Shown here: positions 45,022 through 54,864 of the stretch, piece after piece
How the letters are laid out: each line of letters begins with the position of its first letter
Position numbering within the stretch: position 1 is the stretch's first letter
NCBI GenBank assembly: GCA_030704615.1
Contig: CM060734.1
Span: 10,230,001 to 10,294,000, forward strand
Reading direction: 5' to 3'
DNA from: Takakia lepidozioides
Taxonomy: Eukaryota > Streptophyta > Takakiopsida > Takakiales > Takakiaceae
DNA length: 64,000 nucleotides
The notes under the pieces: model-generated
Seen by the model: the letters and a program-made list of their open reading frames with translations, nothing else
The model's database searches: none
What the model was told of the DNA's origin: nothing
Translations under genes and position numbers: made by a program

Positions 45022-47692
45022 TGAGTTAGGCAGAAAACTTCCCTGAACTTGTTTCCAGTCTGTGACGTGGGGGAGGACATCTTGGATGACCTCAAGGGTC
45101 TACCCACTCTCGGCACTAGACTGAAATTTAAACTCAGGGCAGGAAGCCTACTTTGAACAGCAAACAGAAGCAGAGAGGAAAGGGAGAGTGCAATTGCCCG
45201 TTGTGTGGGCAATCTGAAGACAGTATTCATTTTCTGATACACTGTCCGGGGTTCTCTCACCAAAGAGACGCTCTCTTCAAATCTATTAAGGGAATTGTGC
45301 CTGTACCCCTGTTTACCAACTTTGAAAGTCTCGAGGCTGAGCCAAAAGCCCAGGCCCTCCTGAGGCCTAGTTTTTGGGCAAATCACACACAGCAGATTGA
45401 TGCTTGTGTGAAGGGATTTCTAGAGGATATCTGGAAAACCCGGATTAATTCTTTATATGGAGGTAAGTCTTACTACCAACGTCAGCCCCTGACAGAGGTA
45501 GGTTCTGTCCCTTTTGTTCCCGCTCAAACTGGGCGCGGGGTCAATGGCCACAAGGCTACGGCAAACAACGTCTTATGAGTACAATCTCTCTGTAATTGCC
45601 CAATGTGTGGGCACCCTGCAGACAATATCCATTTTCTGATACATTGTCTATACCATGGTAAGTCAGACTTCTGGAGTGAGGCCCCCACAAAGGTAGTTTC
45701 TGTTCCCTTTAGTTCCACCCAAACTGGGGGCGGGGTCTATGTCCACAAGGCTGTGGCAAACAATTGTCTTATGAGTACATTCTCTTTGGTCTAGGCCACA
45801 AGGCTACGGCAATCAATCTCTTATGCACTCTCTCTTTTCTCTCCCTCTCTCCTGTTGTTGTCAGGCTACGGCAAACAAAGGCTTATGAGTACTTCTCCTG
45901 TTGTTGTGTCTGGGTTGTCTTTCAAGTGGTTTTTTGTTTCTTATGTATCATGTGCTATAAGCTCTTCAGGCATTTATTGGATGTTGTAGAGCACTTTTCT
46001 GTCTCTCTTTTCTTTCCTGCATGAGGCACTCCATCTTTGGATGTCATTTCTTGTTTATTGAAGGTGGTTTCTGCTTTTTTTTCACTTTGCCCTCCCCCTT
46101 CTCTTTCTCTGTCTCACTTTGCTCCCTCCCTCAATCATTCTCTGATACATTTCAAACAGACCTTCCTTATCTTCATTTTCATGTGGCATATCAAGTGATT
46201 ACTCTTGACCCATCTCCCTCAGCAGATTTCTACCAACAAAAGATGAATGCGGCTCACTTTGGCTGTGATCACAGGTATGCAGTAAGGACATGGTATTGGG
46301 CATGCCTCATGTCCGTGCTTGTGGTGAGTTTTCCAACTTTCTTGTTTATTGGAGGTATTTGAAACCTAATCTCTCAATTTCCCTGGGGGTTCCTAGAAAG
46401 TTTCTGTGAACAGGATTACGTCTTAGGGGGACATATATTGAACTCCATCTGTAGCAATCGGCAAGTTCTTACTGGCACTTTCTAATCTTTGGTTTATATC
46501 AGTAGGCCTATGGATGTGATCTGATGTGAGCATAGTTTGCATTCTTTCTATCTTCCTGAATCCCTTTCAGTGTGAATCTTTCTTTCAGTCAATAGTGACT
46601 TAATTTTTGCGGTGAGATAGGTGGTACCGGCAGCAATGGTCCTTGGAGCATCATGGTCAGACTGGCAGCGACTTTTTGCTTTCACCAGGTGCCTAGTGTG
46701 TGCCTCTTCTTATAGTGCTTCAGACAAGTGTTGTTGAACTGGATTTTATTCACTTTCTAGCCACTGTCCCAGAGGTCAATGATGTTATCCTCTTTGAACT
46801 TCCTTGCTTGGTAAATATCTTTGACCAAACATCAGACCTTGATTTTGAAGTGGCTCACTGTATTAATTGTTGGAATCCCAATGTAGGAGTTGCCAGTCAA
46901 ACCTCACCTTGCAGCACTCGATAGTGTAGCAAGGGTCAATGCTCTCTCTTGCTCTCTTACATCGAGTATCCTGAACAGATGAATGTCGTGCCCGGCTGAA
47001 CTTCAATTGAGCTGTACTGCGAGTAGCTAGGCTTGCAACTAGCCGATCTGAGCTGGATACTAGCAAGCAAATGCAACTCTTGAGTCAGTTGTCATGCCAC
47101 CTTTGGTCAACTGTTTGTGAAGTGGTACGTCCATTTTTTGGGCCACTTTGTATCTCTTGTTTATCTTGTAGGTAACTGTCTTTTTGTTCTGGTCCAGACC
47201 AAAGGATGGAGTGGAATTGGCTGTTTGTGTTCCTGCACATGGAGTTGCCATAGGTGCTTGGTTGGGAGCGTGGCCAATGCCCCTAGACTGGGAGCGTCCC
47301 TGGCAGGTTTGCAATTGTTCCTTCTTGATAGTTTGTACTTAACAGCTTGCAAAATTGTTATTGTGATGATGACAACTTTCTTCTACGTCTCCCTGTGGCC
47401 TTGAGAATCGTTCTTGCCAGAATTCAACTTCTCTAAAGCGCTTCACTTTAGCAGCCTATGTTCTACATGGCAAGTTGGATTGACATCTGGATAAATGCTG
47501 GTGTATCATGGAAATGTTGGGAGAAAAGAGAGGATGGAGAGATATGCATCTAAGATAGCGTCTTGGCGTGATGCACAGGAATGGCCAATTTGCTGCACAT
47601 ATGGTGCCATTGGAGGATATTTGCTGGGCTTGACTGTCTCTGTAGTCCTCTCTTATATAAGCTCAAGACAATCTCATTCCAAAAAGGACTGA
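41146..47692 (+). CDS. PIGF: GPI ethanolamine-phosphate transferase stabilising subunit PIG-F
   Basis: PIG-F is the multi-pass ER-membrane partner of the PIG-O/PIG-G enzymes that add ethanolamine phosphate to GPI-anchor mannoses. Exons: 1 from 41146 (MASDGSAKYEEKGQKVCSWI; end uncertain), 2 at 42660-42846 (ends GLAVLVAFAFGAPISLQ), 3 at 46275-46323 (YAVRTWYWACLMSVLV), 4 at 46621-46688 (VVPAAMVLGASWSDWQRLFA), 5 at 47198-47306 (CVPAHGVAIGAWLGAWPMPL, DWERPWQ), and 6 at 47579-47692 (EWPICCTYGAIGGYLLGLTV). Exons 2 to 6 join in phase at GT-AG sites. The GASWSDW and GAWPMPLDWERPWQEWPI blocks are family signatures. Exon 1 to 2 phase is not solved, so a small exon may be missing. Intron 2 carries a LINE, and another LINE follows the stop. 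Confidence 0.88.
42904..44520 (+). pseudogene. LINE reverse transcriptase ORF, 538 codons, truncated at both ends
   Basis: Contains the RT core: KAGGPDGI (residues 22-29), FLDVKKAYDTVW (151-162), GVAQGCTLSPLLFN (209-222) and the catalytic FADD box in LMFADDFAGIGE (251-254), then SYTYLGVEF. The TGA at 44518-44520 is premature. Compared with the duplicate at 45025, sixteen bases between GGTCTA and GACTG are missing, which shifts the frame away from the C-terminal zinc finger at about 44590-44650. There is no endonuclease upstream. It would make DNA by target-primed reverse transcription if complete. The listed first codon is not meaningful because the 5' end is truncated. Confidence 0.85.
44437..44980 (+). 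pseudogene. LINE 3' unit 1: C-terminal zinc finger and tail
   Basis: The frame from about 44550 gives GECNCPLCGQSEDSIHFLIH then CPGF, a C-x2-C...H-x4-C finger typical of LINE ORF2 ends. It runs to about 44975, and the unit closes with GGCTACGGCAAACAACGTC and a CT repeat. Out of frame with the RT ORF because of the 16-base deletion. Confidence 0.75.
44982..45017 (+). repeat. CT microsatellite (LINE tail)
   Basis: About 17 CT units between LINE 3' unit 1 and unit 2. Confidence 0.9.
45025..45590 (+). pseudogene. LINE 3' unit 2: near-identical tandem copy
   Basis: It starts GTTAGGCAGAAAACTTCCCT like 44437 and is almost identical to unit 1. It keeps the 16 bases missing there (about 45103-45118) but lacks one C in CCTAC(C)TTTGAAC, so each unit has its own frame lesion. 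The zinc finger is repeated at about 45190-45250. Confidence 0.75.
45591..45900 (+). repeat. LINE 3' units 3-5, short truncated copies
   Basis: Unit 3 (45591-45790) starts inside the zinc finger (AATTGCCCAATGTGTGGGCA) with an internal deletion. Unit 4 (45795-45835) and unit 5 (45868-45890) keep only the last 30-40 bases. CT-rich tracts separate them. Confidence 0.65.
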
Positions 47693-47696
47693 CCTG

Positions 47697-48790
47697 GCTG
47701 CAGTGCTATGTGGGCAGCAACATAGAGCAAGTCCTCTTTTTGAGCCCCCTGGGACAAAATAAAGTTCCTTTCTATCAGTACTTCTCTACACTGATGTTGT
47801 TGCTCTCTTGGGACAATCTCCTGTCTTCCCTCAACGCCACCTTTGCATACTGGAAGACCTCTCCAAAGACTATGGCCTGCAGGTCAATCTTAGCAAAACT
47901 AAGATCATGGTTTTCAATGGCCATGTGGATTGCAGATTCCACTACAATCAGCAGGACATTGAGGTTGTCAAATCCTATACGTACCTGGGTCTGGTTATCC
48001 TCACCCAAATTCCAGTTTGCCTCAAATGCTATGGACCGATTGACAAAGGGTAGGACTGCCTCCATTCGCCTTCAGGCCAAATGTAAACAGATGCACCTGC
48101 GCCAACCAAAAAGTGGCTCTTTGATACCGTTGTCACCCCAGCCGCCACTTATGGCTGTGAGTTCTGGGCTGTCCCAGTCTCCTGGTGGGAGAAACATTTG
48201 GAACCGCTGCAGTCATCTTTCCTCCAAACAATGCTTGGTGCTTGAAGCACAACTCCATCACCCATTCTATGTGCGGAGTTGGCATGCATGCCACTTCAAA
48301 CCGAAGCTCTAACAACAAAACTCCATTTCCACTAAGAGCATTCTTAGTTCTCCGCGATGTTAGAATCTTGCGGCCTAATTACTTATCTGCGCCTTTATCT
48401 CCCTGTCTTCTGAGAGCATTGGGGTGATTCAGGGTGGTGGGCTCCCCCAATTTACGGATATAGACTGGTAGATGGGATAACTTGCAGCGAGAAGACCAAG
48501 ACCGCCTATGCTCATCATGCACTGGGCCCAACCTTTGTATCAAAACTGAAGAACACTTCTTTTACTGCCCTCTTTACTATGAGATCCGTAGGAGATTCCA
48601 CTGTCTTTTCTGTGAAACCCAATCTCTCATATAAGTCTTCCATTATGAGGATCAGAAATGCTTGGCAGCTTTTCTGCACGAAGCTTTGACCCTTAGGCAA
48701 TCCCTTGAGCAGTAGTTTCTTCTCGGCTCTTGCTGGCTTCATTGTCTTTTATTGGCTCTGTCCCAATTTATTTGGGATAGAGGCATTGTA
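47697..48790 (+). pseudogene. Second LINE relic, RT C-terminal half, just after PIG-F
   Basis: Broken frames give YTDVVALLGQS where a (F/Y)ADD box is expected, LCILEDLSKDYGLQVNLSKT, KIMVFNGH, SYTYLGLVI, TPAATYGCEFWAV and, near 48510-48600, CSSCTGPNLCIKTEEHFFYC (zinc finger). Order and motifs match the C-terminal half of a LINE RT related to the one in PIG-F intron 2. Many stops and shifts. It begins within a few bases of the PIG-F stop codon. Confidence 0.65.
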
Positions 48791-48821
48791 GGGACTCCTT
48801 TTGAGCGGGTATAGAGTGCGA

Positions 48822-48925
48822 GTAATGGAGGAGGTAGGCTGAATGGGTAAGCCTCCAGATATACCTTCACTAGGTGGTGAGGGTTTGGATCCCCCTTCCC
48901 TAGTTAATACATATATTATTAACTT
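48822..48925 (+). mobile_element. tRNA-derived SINE, family 2
   Basis: A-box GTAGGCTGAATGGGTAAGC and B-box GGGTTTGGATCC about 45 bases apart, followed by an AT-rich end (AATACATATATTATTAAC). It differs from the family at 12888 and 21137. Confidence 0.5.
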
Positions 48926-48954
48926 TAAGGAAGATTAATATATATTCCATTTGA

Positions 48955-49326
48955 ATCATTTGTAAGCTTTCTCATATTGAGAACAGATGACAGAAGACAC
49001 GTGTCAAAAAATAATGACAGGTAATTATAGCGTAGAGCATACACTTTTAATGTATGAGCATCTATATCTATGTATATACATTGTAGTTTAACATACCATC
49101 AATATAGCAGGTGTATCTTGGTGGTGAGAAGGTTGGAATATTTTCCAGCAAGTGTTGGATTCAAACTTTTCATGCCACGTAGAGTATATATTTTTGAAAA
49201 GGCTAGGAACTTGGATGGAAAGGTTCATTCATTTGTAAGTTTTTTTACATTGAGAAGATGAAAGTGGACACGTGTCAAAAGATTAATGATGGGTAATTAC
49301 AGCGTAGAGCATTGACTTTTGATGTG
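48955..49326 (+). repeat. 100-bp direct repeat pair with ACACGTGTC
   Basis: 48955-49056 and 49228-49326 share TTCATTTGTAAG, GACACGTGTCAAAA, GGTAATTA(T/C)AGCGTAGAGCAT and CTTTT. The G-box-like ACACGTGTC suggests regulatory or LTR-derived DNA. No gene is seen. Confidence 0.55.
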
Positions 49327-49458
49327 GCAGCGCTTATATAACTAGATATTCTAGCGACACAAGGTCGGAAGCTAGTTTAGCGTAGAGCAGGAATAGGGTG
49401 CCATAGTGCCACATCATCGTCGCCACGTTTCGTAGCCGTCATCGTTGCCACGTTTCGT

Positions 49459-49705
49459 CACCACGTCATCAACGTCAAGTTTTTTGGACCCTGCCCGAAA
49501 TGCCCGAAATCACCGAGCTTGAGCTTGTCACTCATGCGCCGCCGCTTCTTTCTTGCTTGTTGTCTTCGTTTGTGTTTGTGCGTCACCACGTCATCAACGT
49601 CAACATTTTTGGACCCTGCCCGAAATGCCCGAAATCACCAAGTTTGTCACTCACTGCCGCTTCTTTCTCGCTCGCTGTCTTCGTTTGTGTTTGCGTGTCT
49701 CCGTG
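49459..49705 (+). repeat. 124-bp tandem duplication upstream of the PPR locus
   Basis: CACCACGTCATCAACGTCAA followed by TTTTTGGACCCTGCCCGAAA occurs at 49459 and 49583. It continues through TTCTTTCT(T/C)GCT and GTCTTCGTTTGTGTTTG. It probably lies in the promoter or 5' untranslated region. Confidence 0.65.
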
Positions 49706-50129
49706 CGCGTCTGCCTTTGTGCGCTAGGTGTGGTTGCTGGAATCATTGGAATCATGGCTGGTGTGGAGGATAGCACCAACAATGCAGGAGCAATTCACAA
49801 CGAGGAGGAGAAAAAGCCTTTGGAGGGGGGGGAGGTCACATTAATCTGAAAGTGAAGGGTCGGGCATGGAAGCCCGTGGCATTTTTGTATGGGTTGTTTC
49901 CCTGTTGGGCTTGGAGTCGTTAGGATCGTAGAGAATGGCTTACGTAGGGATGTATTCTTCATCGTCTTCAAGGTTTTGGCTTGAAGCCGGGAAAGTTTAT
50001 GTTTCCTGAAACTGCAAAGGAATGTGGATGTCAACTCAGAGAGAAAGAAGTACATTCGTCTTGAAAAGACGTGCGAAACTCTTTACGAATATCTTGAACA
50101 TAAGGAGAGTTTGAGGTGGGAGAGAGGAG

Positions 50130-52545
50130 GCCCGTCGAGTTTTCGACAATATGGCTGGACGAGATGTGGTTTCATGGAGTGCGATGATTGCAGGATATGC
50201 TCAGCAAGGGTGTGGTCAGGAGGCCTTGGAGACCTATGAGCAAATGATATGGGAAGGGTGGGTACCGGACAAAGTCACATTCACTTCCGTTCTCGATGCA
50301 TGTGCCAGCCTAGCCAACTTGGGAAAGGGCAAAAAGATCCATGCTGATATTATCAAAGACAGAATTGAGCCAAATATCGTCCTGGAAACTGCCCTTGCCA
50401 ACATGTATGCCAAATGTGGGAACATGACGGATGCGCATCTAGTGTTTGACAATATGGCTCAACAAAATGTGGTCTCATGGAGTGCGCAGGATATGCTCAG
50501 CTTGGATGTGGTAAAAAGGCTTTGGAGATCTATGAGCAAAAGATACAGAAAGGGGTTATGCCCAACCAGGTAACGTTTGTGTGTGTTTCAATGCATGTGC
50601 CAGCCTGGTGGCTGAACGAGATGCTCTCCTGGAGTGCAATGATTTCAGGATATGCCCAACATGGATGTGGTAGGGAGGCTTTAGAGACATATGAGCGAAT
50701 GATACGGGAAGGGGTGACACCCAACCAGGTCATTTTTGTTTATGTTTTCAACGCCTGTGCCAGCCTGGCAACCGTGGAAAATGGCACAGAAATCCATGCT
50801 GACATTATCAAAGCTGGAATTGAGCCAACAGTCACTTTGGAAAATACCCTTATTGACATGTATGCCAAATGCAGGGATATAAAGAATGTCTGGCTAGTGT
50901 TTGACAATATGGTTGAACGACATGTGGTCTCATGGAGTGCTATGATTGCAGGATATGCTCAACACGGGTGTGGTAGGGTGGCCCTGCAACTATTGGAACA
51001 AATGCAACAGGAAGGGTTGAAGCCGAATGGTATCACTTTTATATATGCTGTTAACACTGTATTCGTTAAAAGTGGACAATGGCTTGTTCACTTTTATTGT
51101 AGGAGAATTGAAATGGCGTATCTCCAATAAGAGGTTGTAGCCGAATGGTAAAATGATATTTGTTTGTGTCGACTTTGGCTAAAAGTTTTTTTTTTTTTTT
51201 CATTTGCAATAGAATCGTTGATGGTAGTCCTAAGTTTACATCAATACCTTATAACTAAGGTGCGAAGAGTTTTGTCATCACGGGCATGAAACATTGTAAA
51301 TTTCAAGTCTTTCAATATTTGAGGGTACTCTTTTATCCATACGTCAGACATTTATCTACATAATAACAATATAATATGTACATATATTGTTAATATATAT
51401 TTATGAAAATCATAAGGGAGAAACATCCATAATAGTATATCATGATGCATCCAGGAATTCCAACCATTTTTTATTTCATATATGACATGTCTGGTTTCCA
51501 TCAATCTATGAAGCAAGACGTTTGTTTTACACATAATACCATTACAATGATAAAATTTCATGACATCATCATGTATATATTGCACCGTATATTTATTTTG
51601 ATTGAATCCATTTCATATGTATATCCTTTTTATGGTATGGAGATTAGATTTCATACAAGAAAATATTTTTAGTTGTACCTTTATTTCTGTTCATAGACCT
51701 TCTAATATGATCATGTCCACTTTTCTACCATCCTGTCCACTTTTAACAAATACAGTGTTTGTTCTCTTTGCATGTAGTCATGTGGGACTAGTAGATGAAG
51801 GCAGTCATTACTTTGATTCTATAGTCAAGCTCATGGCCTGACTTCCACAAACCAACATTTTGGCTGCATGGTGGACCTTCTAGGCCGTGCAGGGCATGTG
51901 GATGAGGCATAGGACTTCATCAAGAAAATGCCAAGCGAAGTGGGGGACTTTGCTTGGTGCCTGCAGAATTGATGGGAATCTGGAGGTGGCAGAACGTGCA
52001 TCAATCTTCTTGAGTGGGATCTGCAGGATGCGGCAACGTATGTGCTTCTATGCAACCTCTATGCTGCGGCTGGCAGGTGGGACGATGCCGCAAAGGTGAG
52101 GAGGATGATGTGGGACAGAGGTATCAGTAAGGAGCCTGGTCGGTGCTGCATAGAGGTCTATAATCAGGTGCATATTTCGTTGTAGATGATAAATTGCATC
52201 CACGACTTGAGGAAATCCATGTTGAGCTGAAGAGATTGTCTTGGCAGATGAAGGAGGCGGGGTACGTGCCTGACACTCGATTCGTATTGCATGATGTGGA
52301 AGAGAAACAAAAGGATATTTCTCTTTGTCAACACAGCGAGAAGCTCGCCATTGCTCTTGGCCTGATTAGCATGTCCGCTGGGTCCCCTCTTCGTATCATC
52401 GAGAACCTTCGGGTGTGTGGTGACTGCCACACTGCCATCAAGTTCATCTCAAAGATTTCTGGGCGAGCAATTGTTGTACGGGAGGCCAACCGCTTTCACC
52501 ATTTCCAAGTTGGGGTTTGTTCTTGTGGGCGATTACTGGTGAAAA
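50130..52545 (+). pseudogene. PLS-class PPR-DYW protein, decayed
   Basis: Organelle RNA-editing factor family: PPR repeats read an RNA and a C-terminal DYW deaminase edits C to U. Repeats are clear (DVVSWSAMIAGYAQQGCGQE, NMYAKCGNMTDAHLVFDNM, LIDMYAKCRDIKNVWLVFDN). DYW motifs at 52194-52540 are KEAGYVPDTRFVLHDVE, HSEKLAIALGL (the HxE zinc/catalytic site), CGDCHTAIK and REANRFHHFQVGVCSCG. Lesions: a frame change near 50480, a deletion joining two repeats near 50610, a 707-bp insertion at 51053-51759, stops around 51840-51910, and one extra base near 52528 that puts the final GDYW and its stop out of frame. The start is unclear; an ATG at 49753 is in another frame. Confidence 0.8.
51053..51759. 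mobile_element. 707-bp TIR element inserted in the PPR pseudogene
   Basis: The ends match as inverted repeats of 26 bases with one mismatch, starting AACACTGTATT(C/T)GTTAAAAG. TGTT before (51049-51052) and after (51760-51763) is a likely target duplication. Removing the element and one TGTT rejoins FIYAV and LFACSHVG in frame, as in other PPR proteins. AT-rich, with no transposase seen. Confidence 0.75.
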
Positions 52546-52639
52546 GCTGGACATGTATGGAGAAGAGTGTGTACCAATGTCTATACTGTACTTTCTGGTC
52601 AGCTGTCCGTGATGACAACAAGTCAATCATAATTTGAGC

Positions 52640-54860
52640 TGAAGCAGTCACAGATAGCCTTATTACAGATGGGTTGTCATAAAGAGTATCAGGTATGAAT
52701 ATGTCCCTGAACTGTTGGAGGTTGAGCTCCCAGTTTTGCACTTCCAAGACCCATTTGTAGTTGTGGGTACCTGTTTCTACCTTGCTTCTTGCCTGCGATT
52801 ACGAGGAGTCGGACCAGTGTTACAAAATTGAAAGTTTCAATCTCACCAAGTCGTCCAGATGGTAGTCCAATGGTAAGCTAGATGATCTTTCCAAGAGGCG
52901 ACAAGACTTCTTGGTGTGCATGGGAGCTAGTTACTGTAAAACAGCTACTATATTAGATTGTGCAACTTCGAACAAATTGCTACGTAACCATGTAGATGTC
53001 AAAGTAAATTCTATCAAACCTACATTTTCATTCCTCGTTGGTAATGTGCTTACAAAGAGTACGTAAGAGGTCTCTCTCCTCTCGCTCTAGGACAGGAGAA
53101 TAGGGAGTCCAACTAGGTGATGGGTGTACCAACAACGAGAATTTAACTATGAAAAAGTTTGAAGCAGGGTAGAGGTTCAGGGCTGTTAACATGAAGCTCG
53201 AAGAGCACAAGGGATGGAATTCAGTTGATGTCAGCAGGTAAGATGTCCCTCTAGGGGCTCTCTGTAGTTATCACTGCCATAGTTAGTTTACTGTCAGAAA
53301 TACAGTAGAAACACAGTAGAAACACAATAGTGGTGTTGCAGTTTCACAATTACCTTCCTATCTAATACATTGTCTACCACATGGGCATGGGTGGGTTGAT
53401 TGCAGTCGATATATCCAGATGCAAGCTTTGGTGGTGGCAATTCAATTGCTGAGAAATAGAGAGATGGACAGCATGTGCCATATGTGGCTTGGGATTTAGT
53501 ATTGTTGAACAAAGTGCAACTTGCACTTGCTGAAATTGAGGCATGGCTAGAAAGATATGTGGCATATTGGTGCGGCATAGCTTGTGGGAATGCAGGCAAG
53601 GACATTACAAAGTTCATGGTTACTGCGGTTGCCATAGATATGAGTGATGCAGGTTGAATATGCTTGAATCTGCTTCAGGAATCGCAAAACTGCTGAGTTT
53701 TTCGGAGAGCTCTCACCCCCTTGGATGCCCATGGATGTTTCAAGCTCGAGTAGCATCTCTTGGGCTCATTTGTAAGATTTGAGGTGAGAGTCTGACGCCC
53801 AACTGAACTACCTGATTGCGGTTGATAATGTCAAACACCTATTGCTTTGCATCTGCTGGGACCATAGGGCCCTCCATCAAATGGGAATGTTCAACAACAA
53901 GGTTTGATGCAAAGCACTAGTACTCCTCCGTAAAGGAACTTGTCAAGGTTTGATGCTGTTTGAATTTCTGGCACTAAGGTCAAGCACGGAGCATGGAATA
54001 GCGGTGGCAAAAGTTCTTTAAAGATCCTTCACGACAGTGGGACAACCCCGATGTCAAGGTGCGGCTTTCTTAATTTATGATCTGAAGGAGTTGTTGTGCA
54101 AAAGTGGCTCTTCCTGTAGGTATCATAGGCCATGAAAATACATTGTCAAAGGGTTTTTTTGAGAAGCAGGATGAAAAAGCCTGGATCAAGCCAATATCTA
54201 CAAAATTCAGCTGGCAAAGCATGGATTTCTCATGGACTTCAACACATGTGATGTACGATTCCCACTTACAGAGCCATCCGCAATGTCAACAGTCAACACC
54301 CACATAGTAACATTCACCCTGTTTATCAGAATCGGCCCTAAATTTTCATGTTGAATTCTGCAAGTTAGCTGGTTGAGTGAACCTTTGATAATTTGGAGTG
54401 ACTTTGACATGATACTGCCAATGTGACAACAAGGAAGTATCCAGAAACAGGTAACAGAGACGAGGAGAAGCTGTGGAATGAATACTTTTCTGACCCCAGT
54501 CAATGGTGGGACAATTATGCAAAAAAATGAATGTTTGTTGGATTACAAAGAGTAGCAGATGCAATTGAGCGTAGGAACTAGTGTGATAAGTTGAGTTGGG
54601 TGTTTCCTAGAACAAATCTAGGCTGTCATTGTCAGTTGATAGCAGCAAGCAAGGATGTATGTATGATTTGTGCAGAGGCATGGATAGCTGAAGAAGCAGA
54701 GATAGTGTGTGGGTGGACAGATTCATCCAAGAGGGCCAGACTTCAAGCTTCAGATGACCTATGATTCCATGTGGATCAATAGCTACAGTAAACCTGCATG
54801 GGTAGATGGTCAACTAAAGGCAGCAGCTACAGCGGCACAGTTGATAGAATCAGGCATCTA
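52640..54860. other. Mostly non-coding; possible minus-strand exon
   Basis: A minus frame at 53635-53349 (MATAVTMNFVMSLPAFPQAM, later CCPSLYFSAIELPPPKL) ends near a donor-like GGAAG|GTAATT and may be an exon of an unknown gene. Another open minus frame lies at 54503-54207. Neither has a domain I recognise, and the rest shows no coding signal. Confidence 0.25.
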
Positions 54861-54864
54861 AACC

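Larger units (their letters stand above)
42860..45900 (+). mobile_element. 5'-truncated LINE with serial 3' ends, inside PIG-F intron 2
   Basis: A non-LTR element in the same orientation as PIG-F. Its 5' part (endonuclease) is missing, and it starts just after a CT-rich stretch (CCTCTCCCTCTTTCTCTCTC). After the RT ORF the 3' end (GCTACGGCAAACAACGTCTTATGAGTAC) recurs near 44955, 45560, 45755, 45805 and 45872, most copies followed by CT-rich sequence. Confidence 0.8.

Noticed and set aside
52861-52940. SINE at GGTAGTCCAATGGTAAGCT
   Set aside because: An A-box-like start is present, but no B-box follows at the right distance.
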